A stretch of DNA of 64,000 bases from Helicoverpa zea (GCF_022581195.2 NC_061459.1:9486001-9550000), one strand, 5' to 3'. Shown: positions 1 through 14,325, counted from the stretch's first letter. The notes: a model not told the origin generated them from the letters alone. Numbers and translations: made by a program.

Positions 1-3000
1 TTTATGCGGATTAGAATTCGGCGTGGAAAATATACCTCGTTTGTTATGAAACGAATATAAATATGTTTATTCCGATAGTCGTATTTCAAAACATGCGTTC
101 TTCGCAACCAATCACATGTGAAATATGAATTATTGTGACGCCTGGAGTAATTCATCAGATTTCTATTTGAATTGCTTGTGTTCCAGATTGAATTTTCTCC
201 GCGTCGCCGTCGCCGACTGTTTGCAATCAGCAATTTGAAAGAGTAAAATAAATAAGGCATGTTTGCGACTAATCAATTGATCTCAAGTAAAATAATGTAG
301 GTATAACATTTTGTTATTTTCTCATATTTGTTTTTGATTTATTTCTTTATGGTCTCGCAGATATTGCTTACGCTCGAGGGTCTATAAAATAACCTAGGGA
401 ATTATTGAGATTGCTAGTTATTAGTTATATGCCAATTATAAAATAGGTTTAAGGTTCGTGTAGAAAATAAATAGTAGTCAAAAGAAATTATCGTACTTTG
501 CAGATAATGTTCAAGGAGATTAACACCATAATGTTGAGCAGAACTCAATAACAAAGTTACAGTGGACATCTTCACAATGATTTAATATGACAACATCCAA
601 ATGTCCGCGCAATCCTTCAATAATAATCCCTATGATTACTGAGCGTCTGATTGCATATACTGGAGATAATTTGCACCTGCGAGCGTGATAGGCACTACAC
701 TTATGGAAATGAGCTTATAAGCTGAACGCAAACGTGCTATGATTTGCTTTCCATTTTGTATATAGGTCGCGATGATTGAACCGGGCCGCGTCATTCTGAA
801 ACGCATCTAGCCGGCATTTCGGTGTCATTCGTTCGCTGCCACTCAAACCAATACTAGATTTTTGAATTTTTTCTCCTTTCAACTCTTATTTTTGTGATGC
901 ATAAAGCTGACGGGATGTTTCGAAGAGTATTTCAGTTTGAGTTTGTTATTTTGAGTTGAAGATTCTGTGCTATTTGTTGTTGGTATGTAAAATCCTTGTC
1001 AAATGAATTGGATCAAAACCTAAGCAAAATTCAGATCGGATTTGGGATTTATTTTTGGGCAAAAAATATAGCATAACCATATTGCTATTTGTGAGGTATA
1101 CTGTACGTGATATAATATGTTACAGTGCATTTTATAATGAATTCTGATATGCATTAGTGGTTAGAACATAAATCTACAAAATACATTACAGAAGCACGTC
1201 ACATAGAACCAAACAGTTGCGTACAATGTTGCTAGTGGTTATAGACATTGCACGGAAATAAAGCGACGTTTAAGTAGTGCATTCTTCTTCTAAACATCAT
1301 CGATAAACGATAAATAACTTCACAGTAATGGAATCAAAAGACGTATGAAGCAATTAAGATTTCAGCAACACGAAGCGCTCTGTTAACGTTATAATCTAGC
1401 ACGATATCTGAGTAAGTACACTAAGCAGGTATTTAGACATAATCTATGGAGGTTTCCCACAATCATCGGACTCAGATCGGGGCGTGGCCAAATTTATAAC
1501 CGCATAAAGTTCCAACGAAAAAGGCTAAAGCTTGCGTTATATTAAACTACTCGGCTTTAGTGCGCCGTAAATCTAACCGCGAAACGGTAAAAAACTTGCT
1601 ACAGATGATATCATTGTAGAACCTTGCAATATACTGTTTCAGCAACTACTATAGTTTGGCTCGTGGCCCGTTGTTATAGGGCAACAAAAAACTAAATATA
1701 AGTGTTGCATTATTACCTACATATGTATCCATATCAAGTTATTTTATCATAGCTTTTAAGAAGTAGGTAGATGCCCTAACAATTCGAAGAAAAAACTGTA
1801 AACATGGAGTCTAAAGACTTACTAATGACAAAATGCCAATAGCTGTAGATTAATGTATCAAAATAATGTAAACAAACAATACATAACAAAAACGTTGCAA
1901 AAAAAGACAAAAAGCGTGAAATAGCTTAAAGCGCCTAACTGAATTTAAAATGTTTCCTTGTAAGTCAATAGGCGAGTTAATAGATCGGGCTCGGAAGCCT
2001 ACTAGCGTCATTACGCCCACCGAGTGTCAGGTAAAGTTCGCTAATTAATTTCATTACAACCTTTCGTAATTGGATGCAAAGGGCAGAGGGGCTATCACAT
2101 TTTAAAAGGGCACGTCTGTCGATACAGTTCCAACAGTCATTACCTTTTATTATGCAATATTCCGTCAATACGAACCTATTTTCTGGCGACTTTGTTGTAC
2201 TAAAAGACTGTATGTAAAATGCACCCTTACCTGAAACAAAAAAAAAAAACGAAATTAATCAAAGAGACTCTTCTTAATAAGTCAAATGAGCAATTCCCTT
2301 ATTCATGAGATGCATAATAAACTTACACCTGAGTGCAATAAAACAAATTTTACGTAAGTAAGTTAAAACAACAATAAATAAATTTCGGTGCCGGCCACAC
2401 ACAGACGGAACACTGGGAATAAAACTCAATTAGAGATTATAGCGTTTCGCAGTTTTACTCCATTTTAATGCACTCCAGTGTTTTTGTTACGAAATCGATT
2501 TTTATTCCGAATTCAAATGTTTTTAAACAGTATCGGTTTATTTTATTGACTTTATGGCGTTGTTTGCTACTGTTGGTTTTAAATTACATTACCGTTTAAT
2601 ACAATTGCATGGTCTGATGCGGTTTTACTTTAATCGTTTAAATAAACTGGCTTATTCTAGAACTACATATATTGAGCTATTGAGGTCTTAACGGTGATTA
2701 TTGTTTAGGATGTTTTTGCTACTTGATGATTTTATTATATACCAATTTATGGATTTTGTTTAAACTTTAGCAGACGTTTACGTTTTTATTTACGTTGGGA
2801 TGATGTAAAATTAGCTGGACTAAAGTTAAGTTTATTCGCTAAAGTAATTAAACCATTTTCATGCTTTTTACTGCAGTCACAAATGTATCAGTACTAAACC
2901 GTCATCTGGGTTATTTTGTGAGCTCGCTCGTTTGCACATTTGGGCTCTTAAAACTGAGAACATTATTGTTACCGTGGTTGTTAGTGTTAATTCCATGAGC

Positions 3001-3530
3001 TAGTTAAATTCTGCTCAATAAGCTTCACGGCTGAACTCGGAGCGTCATGGAAGTCGGATTATGGACCACAGATAATCTAATGTGTAAAAATTTTACGGGA
3101 TTTTAAAGTTGTTATAACTAACTACCACTTTGGTTTAATTGCATTATTGTAGCATTGCTTTGGTGCAGTATCTAATCAGTGAAGTATGATTAAAAAATGA
3201 CGATCGTAAAAATAAAACGTACACATTTCTGAACTCATAATAGTTCTACGTTGTTACACTCGAACAGCGAAAATGTTTGTTAGAATTTAGGATTTTAAAA
3301 ATGAACCTTTAAAATTAGTTTCTAAATGAGTTAAATAGATAAAATAGAATGACAATGACCTGATTCCTCATTTCAGAGTGACATTATTCGATAAACTTTC
3401 CACCCCTGTTTTCGTAGTGATCACACAACGAAAATAGGGAAGGAAAGTCAATCCCGGTAGGAAACTACCATAATTTATCATGACCGAACAAAATTCCGTC
3501 CCATTTTTAGAAATTTTCGATTTTTAACCT
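1..3530. other. AT-rich non-coding DNA, no gene seen
   Basis: No convincing coding frame, tRNA or recognised transposon is visible. Runs of A near 2240 and many short AT palindromes are ordinary for insect intergenic DNA. A small perfect-arm palindrome (GGTAG / CTACC) lies at 3456-3469. The only open frame of note (1977-2168, minus, 63 codons) has no recognisable motif and looks like chance. Confidence 0.6.
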
Positions 3531-3670
3531 TAATCGATGCTAGTGGTCGGTTTAAAAAGAACACCCGGGTACACGTGCTCTGTTGACGTTGCCCGGTTAA
3601 AACCGGGTTTAATCGGATTACAGAATTCTTTCACGGGAACCGATCGTGATCCCCGGCTTAACTGTCAATA
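3531..3670. promoter_or_regulatory. GC-richer patch with 16-bp palindrome, possible regulatory DNA
   Basis: This short block is visibly richer in G and C than its surroundings. It holds a perfect 16-bp palindrome, CCCGGTTAAAACCGGG, at 3592-3607, followed by several GGG/CCC and GATC-type words. It carries no transposon hallmarks and no coding frame. Isolated balanced-composition islands in AT-rich insect DNA are sometimes conserved enhancers; that is inference only. Confidence 0.2.
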
Positions 3671-5700
3671 ATCAACTGTAAAGCGAAAGTAGTAATTAGT
3701 GTCGAATCAGCAAGGCACAAAGGCCGGCTTCCATTCCGTATTTGTTATGCGAGATTGATTTCATCTGCCTCTGTACATTACTTTACAAAGTGATGTAAAG
3801 AATTTTTACTACACGAAGCACGAATCGCAAACAGAATATTGATTTCATAGTAGTGTTTGTAATTCAAATGTTATGATTACCCTTTTCATTGCAAACCTCA
3901 TAAATATGTTGATTAATTTTGAAGGAGAAACGTCTATTCACTATTTTAACAACGTATTAATTTAAGGCGAGTCACGTTTCGCGACTCATTATTTCGTTAT
4001 TGTTTCTGAAGGCGAGTTAAAGCTTTGGCAGTATGAAATGGCATCTTTATTGCCAATGCAATAGGTAATAGGGCGTCTATCAGAACCGTCGAAGCCAAAG
4101 AAATTACTTTGAACGTTAACACCGACTTGATTGCTTTCAAAGCGTAGTTTCCGGGATTCCCTTCAAAAGGACCCGGTGGTGCCGCTTGAAAACATTTCGC
4201 TGGATGTAGGCGACTAAACGTGACTACGTACACGGACTAAATTATTCAGATTCCCTCTAGTGAATTACGAGCAGTGGCTCAGCTCACTAGTTATCCGTCT
4301 TATTTTAGCAATTTACTGCTGCTTGTAGAATTTGTGTAAAAAGTTGCCGCTTTACTGAGGCCTCGCTTGGGGAAACAGAATAGTAGCCCAGTGACACAGA
4401 ATGTTAAGTGATAGTTTTATAGTATTGTTTGTGCCGACTTCGCAGAATCTCTACTCAAACAATATTAGGTATGCCAAAAGACAAGTTTCCATCATTAATT
4501 AATAATTATTGGAAATCAGGCGATTATTCAATTAAGCAACATAAAATGTAATTTAATACCGTAACTGCTGAACAAACGAGGTATATGGAATCGCTTGAAA
4601 TTCAGGTTACCTTGTCATTGATTGAGTCGATGCTACTGTTTTTAAAACCAACACAATTAAATCATTGAAGCTTATTTTCGCGTCAATTATTTTCGGATTA
4701 CTGAATATTTATTGAGTAATCGCACACACCGCTGTAGTTGGTGTCTACATTGTTACCGCAAGCGGCGCGGTGCGGGCGCGGGAGAATTAACACAATTTAC
4801 GCGAAAACAACGTTCATAGCATTCAAATGTGAAATTGAAAACTGGCGAGCTTCGCGCAATTCGTAGTGAGATTAACTTAACTAAATTATACAATCAAGTG
4901 TGCATTCACTCTGAGCCGAGCGCCGCCGCGAGGCAAAAAATATCGCCCGCAGTCTCCCAGGCCATTCAAATAAGCACACAACCATCCTTCTCGACTTAGA
5001 TATTTCATATGAGAAAAATGCAGCTTTATCCCCCTTCTGCGAACCTTTACTGCACCCGGTGGACACGTTCGCCGATAAAATAAACACTAAAACAGCGTTA
5101 GTTTACAGATTCCTCTCATACAGTATCATATGCAGCCACATTATACAGCACATTTTCTAAACAAATTGTTTTATCTCTACTTCTTAAGTGGATACGCTCC
5201 GTCGCACACGTAATTCTTCTCAGTCCGCATACAAACAGCCCCTAAGGATGCGACAATCCTCACCGCAAACAATAAAAATACGAATAAAAATAAATTTGAT
5301 AGTTCCAAACCGCGCCGTGGACCGTGAGCACTATGCAATGGCCGGGTTCTTGAAGATATTTCGTAAAGACGTTACTGTACTTGTGAACTTGTGTTTCGAG
5401 ACGAATGCATCAATTCAGTTGTCAATAGTCTCATTCATGTGACGAATGGCGTCATCTTTCTGTCGTTCCGCGAAGATGAAAACGGGTTGTGCTGGAGAAA
5501 TACGGGACGCATGTTGAAACGTCGCCTAGCAAATTGCATTGTGCCGCGACGCAGGCGCCGACACGAAATTGGATTGCACACTATCCAATAATTTCGATCG
5601 TGATTTTCGATGATGATGGTCGTGACAGCTATATTTGCAATCACGGCGACTAATAGCATAACTACATTTCTCCAATGCGGCACGTATTAGTAAATCCTAT
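3671..5700. other. Non-coding DNA with GC-richer stretch near 4740-5660
   Basis: GC-richer patches occur at about 4755-4790 (a GCGCGG-rich run), 4900-5060 and 5190-5660. Overlapping short frames exist on both strands between 5188 and 5683, but none shows a protein motif. Frames open on both strands at once fit low stop-codon density in GC-richer DNA better than a gene. The patch could be regulatory or an unrecognised old repeat. Confidence 0.35.
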
Positions 5701-8700
5701 GATTATGTGTGGCGAATAGTGCTGCAGATTTGCTTATTACAGAAAAGTGTTTGAAATTATTATCAATAAATTATTCAATATAGTCAGGTTAATTATATTT
5801 TAATTTATACTGAGAGTTTAGTAGGCTCTCAAGTATTAAATACACATACATATTTATAAAGGTAGATTATAAGTCGTCCTAAATGCATGGCACCTTCAGA
5901 CTTGAATAAGATTAGCATGCGCATAAGCAAGAACAATGAGTTATGATACTGCGCATACATCAGTCACTGATATTACAGATTACCATAACAAATTGAGTCA
6001 TTCAACAACTGTCGTAAGTATAACAAGTCGATCAGTCTCCTGGGCGACAGGAGTGCGCGCTGACAAATTATGGTCAAATTATGAAACTTTAATCTGCACG
6101 ATGAAGTTGTGAATTCGGAATTATTTCGTCGCACAGTGATATATCGTTTTTAAAATAGAGCGATTTATGTTTTTTCCTAAGACAAGCGTGGCAAGGTGCA
6201 AATAGTTGGCTAACGAGTAATTATTATCTCCCGCAGCACGTGGGAAGATCCCACGAGTTACATAGCTGTGGCTTTGATCGAGTTCACTTTTTAGCGATAA
6301 GGTACTCTGCTCGCGCATTCACTAAAGACAATGAGCGCTCGTATTGTTTCATTTACTTTGGCGTATGTATTCAACTTAGTTTTGATTAATGGGTTTACAA
6401 AGTGCAATGTACTGCGAATAGTAGAAGGGTTCGTAAGTTTCCAAATAATATTGCTACACTAGTTAGCAAACGCCCTGCCGCTGCGAAAAAATGGAAATCA
6501 CTGTTCTCAAGGAGAATTAGCCTTTTCGTTACACCTCTGTGAGCACAGATTAATGTTAAGATTGCTGTTACAATTATACCGATTATCTGGTTAATTTCCT
6601 GTTTAACGTGATTAAGGATACGTTCGTCATGATTACGAGCGAGTCTGTGCTAGTGCAGTTTGTTAGATATCTTGAGCCTTAATGGTTTAATAGCTCTCAG
6701 ATGTTTGTGTTGCTTCACCGAATTACAGTACTTTGTTGTGTTGTACTTGAAGATAGTTAGAGCGTGGCCTACTAACACTAATTTGCCATCAATCGAAGTT
6801 TCTTGTATACTAGGTAAATGCCTTTTGCGTATAGAGTAAGTAATCTCATAATATCTGCATTCATTGTTGCAACAATTTATTGTTAATACTAGCACTTACG
6901 ATTAACAGTATTTAGCATACAATAACGCATTAAGCGCAGGCACATACGCCGGGATATCGTTTATATTTGGCAACAGGTTATTACAAGCAGTTAGTAAACA
7001 ATTAATATTGTTTAACGAGTCGCTTAATTGCGATATCGAGCCGAGCTTTGGCATTGACGTTTAAATTGTCATCATGTGAAACTGTGGCTTGTTTTCGAAT
7101 TTTCTATGCATATCTACAATGTAACGCTGGTTGGAAATTTTAACAAGCACGATTCACGATCAAGACGTACATATCTAAATTGATTGATATAAACAAGATA
7201 ACGTTAAGATATAACAGAGTCATTTATCTGCATTAAAGCAAGATCTTAGTTAAAGACCTCATAAAGGCTCTCATTTATTTTATATAAACTCTTTGGCCTT
7301 TAACACTTTTATAAGCACCTACTCATCATTTTATAAGCATAAAGTATCCACTTTATCTAACGATAGATCTTCACAGATGGCAATGACTAAAAGGCTTCAG
7401 AACATAAATCTTCCTACTTCAAGTTTCCAAGTTTGATCAAGCAAACTAACCCTGAAACGGCATAGGAAGAGATTCGTATTTCGACAAATGTTTAGACTTA
7501 CGAACAAGCCGAACAAATAGCGTCGCAACTCTAAAATCCTTTTGTTACGTCGTGTATTTGTTTACCAAGTTTTTGAGCCAAGGATGCGGTGCCGTGCGCC
7601 GAACATAAATCACTGTTGACAACTTGCCTATTTTCACAACGTCGTCCTCGGCACTCGGCAGTGTCTCGGCAAATGCCGAACATTCGGTATGCATCGCTAT
7701 GCACAATAAACAATGGGACTGTTGCTAAACATCATTTGTTTACTTCGCATGCACGATCAGCTTATTTATGTCCGAAGGGACCAAGGACTCACGAATCCCA
7801 CAAACTAATCGCCTGTCGTCTTAATTAATTAATTACACAATGCACCGGTGGTTTTCTTACAACTACGTTAGTTTGTAACTTCAAACAAAAGACGTGCTCT
7901 AGTGTTAAATACGCGATTGTTACGCGAGCACATCGGATTAGATGCGTTATACAAGGTTAAAATTCAATTAATTTGAATTTATGCTGGTTGCACACTGGTT
8001 ATTATAAAATTTAATTATCTATTTATCTAATTATATTCACATAATGCTTATGAACTTGCATGACTGCACATAGAATACTGAGTTACTCTGTAAATAACAC
8101 AAACTATCTTCTGCTGTGATGGCGAATGCATTCAGCTCAGGTATCGTGGTAAACCGGACAAAGATTTAAGTTATGCAGACCTTCTGAAACTCCAACTAGC
8201 ATGTCAAGTCTGTAACTTCAATAAAGCCTTGAAATGTTGTGGACAGTTCAGGAGCCAGGGTCGTCTAATCAGGGGTCGGGCCCGCATACTGCGCTAAGTC
8301 CGGGACAAAACACGACTGCAAACGGCAATGGAGTTACATCTATTATTCCAAGCGACATCTGGTTTTGAAGAAGAGTACACAATGGATTCAGAGGAAACTA
8401 TTGTCGTAGCTACACGCTCGCTTGACTTATTTACACGTTTCACCGTACGAGCATTACTTTGCTTTGAGCCTAGGTGAACGTCTGCTAAGTTTATTTACTT
8501 ATTAAATCGTAGCTCCGTTTGTGTCTAGAGTTTGTGGCAACCACGGGGTGTTGTTCTAGCATTTGTTTATTAGAAGATTTACTTGCTTCTTGCCTTCTGT
8601 TCATTCTAGTCATTTCAACCAAAGTTTTTTTTTAATATGATGTTGAATAGTGGGACAGCAGTATAATGAGAGCTGCCAATTATGTCCATATTGTATGTAT

Positions 8701-11420
8701 TACATAAATGCTTGATACACGTGATTCGGATCAGATGTCAGGTCAGATTATTATAATATGACCTGACTTCTAACTCGTTACGTTCACATGAATGGATTAC
8801 ACACAATTAATGGTGTAACGATGGTAGCTGATTTCCCTTGAAGATAAATACGTAGTGGGTTGTACGTATTGCGAATATTTTAATACATTATTATAATGGG
8901 TTTTACAGTGAAGGTAGACTATTATGTTTTATCTAGCATGGACGTATTCTAGAGGAATGCGAAAAAAGAAATTAACAAAATAAATCTTTGTACGATTATC
9001 TTAATCTTGGTCTAGATAACAAACAAAGCTGTGAATTTGATGATTCCAATAGAACGGAAAGTTATCAACTATTGTATAACGCGTTCTTCCTGATTGTATA
9101 ACTTTGTTATAACAAGTTCCGATTAAGATAACAAAATTGGGACGATACGACGTAAAATTAAACTCTATACAAATCAATGCAATGCAGGTACAATAAAGAT
9201 AAATATCTATAGAGACAACGCGATCCGAAAAATGGTCGATAATATCGTAACAGGTCTTCTTGTTTAAAATTTAATGCACCACAGAGTATGTATAGGTACA
9301 GATTGCATCTAGCAACGAACACATTTATGTATTAAAGTCAGCGAAGATGAGGTAATATTTACTTTGAAGTACGTAATGCTTGCCATCGGACAATTTTGTT
9401 TGACTTCAGCAAATACTAGTCTCTGCAGTACCTACGTGCTAACTGACTAAAATGTTTCCTATTTTAAATAGGAAGGAGTTTCATGTATGTTTAGTGATAA
9501 TAATGTATTATTATAATTATGTTTGAGTAAATTATATTAAGCTAACCACTTTGTACTATGAATATTATCAATGGAATATACATATGAATGAATAAACTTA
9601 CTCCATTATTCAATTTTCATTATTATCTAGTCATTGTTGTTCGCAGTATCTTACTAACAGAAATTATTTATTATCAGTACAGATAGCAGCCTTTGATTGC
9701 GTATTTTCTATTATGTACATATCTATGTTTCTTTTTCTTTACAAAACATGGTATGACATGTAAACTTTGCTATAGTATAGCAGTGTACATTAGTAACATT
9801 GCTTATTCCGCAAGGAGGAAAAGGGATTATGACGACCCTCCGAGAAATACCAGATAATATGTTAATCTAAGATCCCCTTATTCAAAAGTAGGTATTATTA
9901 TTTAATACGCAGCATATCCCTATCCCTTTCGGGATTAGCCAGCATTCATGTGTCTAATCTATTGAATGCGTATGTCTAGGAGCGCTACTAAATGCGGTCT
10001 TAATATTCCTACATTTAGATCTCGTTCCTAATTTATGGGTTTGCTAATAATGTTTGCTATTATCGTTTAACGGTGCTAATAAATCAATTTTGTGTGCGTG
10101 AGTGGCAGCTCTGGGAATCGTTGTGTGTTTGATGTCGCATGAATCAAGGTTTCGCGTGTAACTATCCGAAACATATAATTTAGTTACTAGAACTTATGTA
10201 ATGTATTCTATGTTGGTATAGGTAAATTTATAGCAGGTACCTATGTGTGTATTAAAATAATCTCCATGATTAGCGATCACCTGAGTAGGGTTATCTTCTT
10301 AGAACTTTTAAAAGTGTCTCTCTAAAAACAAAACTAAAGATTTCGACTGAGACAATTTATTGCCAAATCTGCATCGTTTTTTCTCCAACTTTCCTTCAAG
10401 GTGAAGCCGCAGGCGTAACTCGGTAGGTAGATAAAAAGCACGTAAATTAAACTTTAATTTATCAAGCGTCTGTATCTTGACGAAAAATCCCATTTGCATT
10501 CTATTACGTGAGACTGACAGAGCGATTTACTTGATTTAGAAAAAAAAGCATTTATTATGCTGTCTAAGTTCAATTACGAGTAACGTATGTTTTTTACGTA
10601 CATATATTTATTTAGGTACTAGTTTAAAAATAGATGCCGTTACTGTGAATACGAATCGGACCGTTAATTTTATCGTGTTCAATAACAATATGCATTAAAG
10701 GATAGTACGGAAAATCGCGCTTAACGTTATAAACGAATGGAAATCGTAAGTACGCGGGCTCGCCGTGCTCTCCCCTGTTATTTGACTCGTTATGAAAATT
10801 GGACCCGTGATGCGACCGTATAATTTTATGTCACGTTATCCAATAATTCTGCAATATTATTGCCGCATACGTGAATTATCTGTCGTGTTACCTATAAATG
10901 TGTTTCATAATTTGTTGAGGCGACTGCGCCATTATGGAACACAGTGTTATTGTTTGTGGAAATTGGATCAAAGTCTTGGTAATATTTTAATATTTCCACA
11001 ACACAAAGTTTGGTTTGGCGGCATCTTCGACAGCCGTTGCGAGTATAATTAATGGGTTAGCTAATGATGGTTTTTAGAAGGGACGACGGCTTCACGATCT
11101 TATGTAATTGTTTGAGATTATTCAAGGGAATTCGGCAGAGTGCCAATGCCACTGGTAATGGTACTTGACGTCGATGGACTGACAATATGTCTATAACTGT
11201 TGCACTATATCAATCACAAATAATTACGGGTTATTTCTTCGCGCCGAACGTGCTTTTGTTGCTCAATGACCTTACGTTATTTTTCAAAGACACATTGTTA
11301 TTTTAATAAGAGGCCCAGTGAGCTTTTAATGTCATTCATAGTGCTACGTAGCTGCCACCACACGTCATTTTGAAGTTTATCTGTTCCATATTGTTAATCG
11401 GAAGCCTAAAATAATAATGA
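5701..11420. other. Long AT-rich non-coding stretch, no gene seen
   Basis: Nothing here supports a gene. Small features are a 9-bp-arm inverted repeat (GTCAGGTCA at 8737-8745 with its complement at 8759-8767), a GC-richer patch at about 8225-8345 and a TTAATTAATTAATT run near 7822. Chance frames such as 10792-11052 (+, 86 codons) contain no recognisable domain. Confidence 0.5.
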
Positions 11421-11424
11421 AGTC

Positions 11425-11770
11425 GTTGGGTATAAAAGCTCTGGGTTCCCAGCATCGGCGGCAGACGGCACCGATCGTATGCGTGTCAACCGGAGGCTGA
11501 ATAATGACATCGGTTGACATTTAATTTTGGATACAAAAGGCTCTTTATACAGTTTACCCTAATCCGTTTAGCCCCCTTCGCCCCTATATTGACAACCAAC
11601 CTTTTAACTCCTCCCGCTTAATTACACTGACGGGATTATCATTGGGACCTTATTCGTATCGATATATTTGGGTATTAGTTGTCGGTTTCATTGCGGCCAA
11701 ACGTTTTTAATGGAAGGGACATCATGTCTCTATGTTTATGTTAATCTGTGACGCCCCTTCGGTGTTTGGG
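11425..11770 (+). promoter_or_regulatory. TATA-like word with GC-richer downstream block
   Basis: A consensus-like TATA word (GGGTATAAAAGCTC) begins at about 11429. It is followed by a GC-richer stretch and then by pyrimidine-rich DNA to about 11640. No arthropod initiator (TCAGT type) is visible about 30 bases downstream, and no open frame follows. It could be the promoter of a non-coding transcript, an enhancer or a chance match. Confidence 0.15.
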
Positions 11771-12304
11771 ATTTTAAATTTATGCATATAGTGATTGCTT
11801 GATCCCGGATTGGTTTTATTAAACTTGATGGAATATTTCCGGGAACATATTTCCTTAGGTAATTCAAAATGGAAATGAAGATATAGAATTTTCAATAACA
11901 GTTAATATTAAATGCTAAACTGTTTAAAATTAAAATGCCTTCTATTAAAATTTAATGACATAATTAAATTTCAGAAGTAAATAAGAGTATTGTTAATTAT
12001 TAATTGGCACGACTCGGTGGAATTCTCTTATAGAATTTGTACCATAGATTGAATGTTACATGAATTAAATTAATTACTGAGATCAAAAGCGTTGCTGATT
12101 TGAATTAATGCCGTGTCTTGGTTAAACTTTAATTAATAAATTATGAATTTTGCTATAAGCATGTAAGGATTTGTGCACGTTGAAAATATCTGATTCCATG
12201 TATTACATTAGGTGAGAATTAAAATTGTCTACAAGTATTTACATAATATTTACATTAATTTTAAAAATTAGAAATAAACTTATATATACAACTTAAAACT
12301 AATA

Positions 12305-12405
12305 CATTGCATCAAAAAATTGCTCCTCATCGCTGTCACCGGTAATGTACCCAGAAGGCTGGCAGCATTGCCACGTTGGATGGCAATGCTCAACCAGTTG
12401 TCTAC
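12305..12405 (-). mobile_element. Short fragment resembling a non-LTR retrotransposon coding end
   Basis: Read on the minus strand, this short GC-richer block translates in one frame to a stretch containing WLSIAIQRGNAAS and LLGTLP. I recall similar QRGNAASxLGT segments near the ends of lepidopteran non-LTR polyproteins. Another minus frame is also open and ends in TAG, so the frame assignment is uncertain. The block contains a 9-bp inverted repeat (GCATTGCCA / TGGCAATGC). An 11-bp tandem duplication (TTGTCTACAAT) borders it on the right. Flanks are AT-rich and no clear target duplication was found. Family placement is from memory. Confidence 0.35.
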
Positions 12406-12415
12406 AATTGTCTAC

Positions 12416-14096
12416 AATCAGTTTATCTTAATAAAGACTTGTGAATGAGCGTACAAAACGTCTAAACGGTCAAGATAACTTTTTAACATTATGATATTCA
12501 CCGAAGCTAAAAGTTCTAAATGCATATATAGGCTTATCGAAACAACAGTCGTGAGTTCAGTGAACTCATAAATATTAAAAAAAGAATTAGAACTTGTTGT
12601 GCGAAAACTGTACGTATTTTCGATAAAATTTTTGTAATCATACCTGCAAAATAATTCCCGCCGCTGGCTTCAGTAAATTGAAATCAGAAATCTGATCCCT
12701 AAAGATATTTACTCTACCCTATATTATTTAGGTATTTTATAAATTCGCGAACATTGCTTAATGTATATAAGTTATATCACAATTTTGAAATTAATTTAAA
12801 CGCTTACCTTTATGAAGTATACTTCAGTGAGGAACTTCTTCGTAGAAACTGAAAAAAAAAAATATGTTAATCGTTCGCTAAAATATACAAGAATATTTAT
12901 TTGTCAGGTCGGAGTGGATCAAGGGAGGTTTTTTTTGCTCAATTAATATTCTGACTTCAGGCACCGTTTGGGCACACTCAGATTTTTATTTTTAGAGCGT
13001 ACGGAAATTAATTTTCATACCCGTGGTTGGCTTGATTGGATTTTAAAGACGGATGCTATTCGTACCCACTTAAATTGGGTCTTCGTTTTCAGAGAAGACG
13101 TACTTGAGACATTTTGATACTTTTGTGGATTAAATGTTGAATAAATAATATTATTTTAAAGCTATGTTTTTGAGATAAAGTACTTAAAACTAAAAATAAA
13201 TACGATCACTAATTTTAATTAATTTGTTTATTTCGCACCATTAAAAGGTTGTCAATTCGAGAGTTTTACGTTTCAAAGAATTAGATACTTTGATTCATTC
13301 GATTCAATCAGATGAATCACGTGACGATAGAATAGGGGCAGGCTGCGAGTGTCACAATATCGAATAATTCATGAGCAAGGTATGCTAGTGATGGGCATGC
13401 TATCTGAGACGGTAAGTATTTCTTTGCAATGAGCTTTAGGTGTCAGTCAAAATCAACAATAAATTTTATTTCAACTCTATAGCAAAGTTGTTCTGAAGTT
13501 ATTAAAAATTGTTAGGCATTGTAGACTATGCGTCGAGGAAACCCAACAGTTGCCGCCTTAATTCCAGACATTACGGCAGGTTTGAAAACCAGAAACCTAG
13601 CCTAGAACTACACTTCTTATACCTGTTTGCTATTGAAAGTTGGAACTGGTTGTTACCGCATAACTCGTAATAGGACATTCGATATGTCAGAAAACAGCGC
13701 GGTATTTATGAGAGGTGTAACATCACTAGTGACGCGGTTAGGGTGGCGCTACCAAGGAGGTGTTTCTTTCGTTTTGTAACAACGTTTCGTACCACTCAAA
13801 CCATTGTGCTATTATTATGCAAAACTGTGACGACTGCCGATCGCAACAAATGTTTCTAGCGAACACTGAACTACATTTCTTTGTGTTAAAAGGTTATTAG
13901 AATGTAGGTCTCGATGTAAACATTTTCAAGGTTATGTTGGTGTTTTCGAAAATTGATTACTTATGTATTTTCTTGGCGGCCAGAATTACAATGTGCGACT
14001 AGTTAGATATACAACCTCTTTTGAATAACAAATGTTTATTCACTTGGAGTTTTCGTCATATTAGAAGCTTGTTAATAGGAATAAGTCATTAGGTAC
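12416..14096. other. AT-rich non-coding DNA, no feature recognised
   Basis: No coding frame, tRNA-like promoter boxes or repeat shared with the rest of the window was seen. Several A/T homopolymer runs (for example near 12850 and 12930) are the only notable composition. Confidence 0.5.
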
Positions 14097-14098
14097 TA

Positions 14099-14325
14099 TA
14101 GTTCGGCCATTCAGAGAATGCGTTCCTGACACGTCGCGATTGAACTGACGACGTAACTTTGCAATGGCGTTGCAGTTACGATAAAAATATTTTTGCTGGT
14201 TGTTTACCGTTTTAACAATTGAGGAGCATTAAAACAACATTATTATATCAATAATCAATGAATGTAGTTACGTCGTCAGTTCAATCGCGACGTGTCAGGA
14301 ACGCATTCTCTGAATGGCCGAACTA
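14099..14325 (+). mobile_element. 227-bp MITE with 60-bp perfect terminal inverted repeats, copy 1
   Basis: The element begins TAGTTCGGCCATTCAGAG and ends with the exact reverse complement. The two arms match over 60 bp, leaving a roughly 107-bp centre. A TA dinucleotide flanks each side (14097-14098 and 14326-14327), so the target duplication could be TA; if the outer TATA is the duplication, the element would start at GTTCGG. The centre has no coding capacity, so this is a non-autonomous foldback element. A second copy in the opposite orientation lies at 40359-40585 and differs at only two adjacent bases by hand comparison. TA flanks suggest the Tc1/mariner/pogo group, but the terminal bases are not typical, so I leave the superfamily open. 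Confidence 0.9.

Noticed and set aside
5188..5683. Overlapping frames on both strands near 5.2-5.7 kb
   Set aside because: The GC-richer composition lowers stop density on both strands at once. The translations have no motif and mutually exclude each other.
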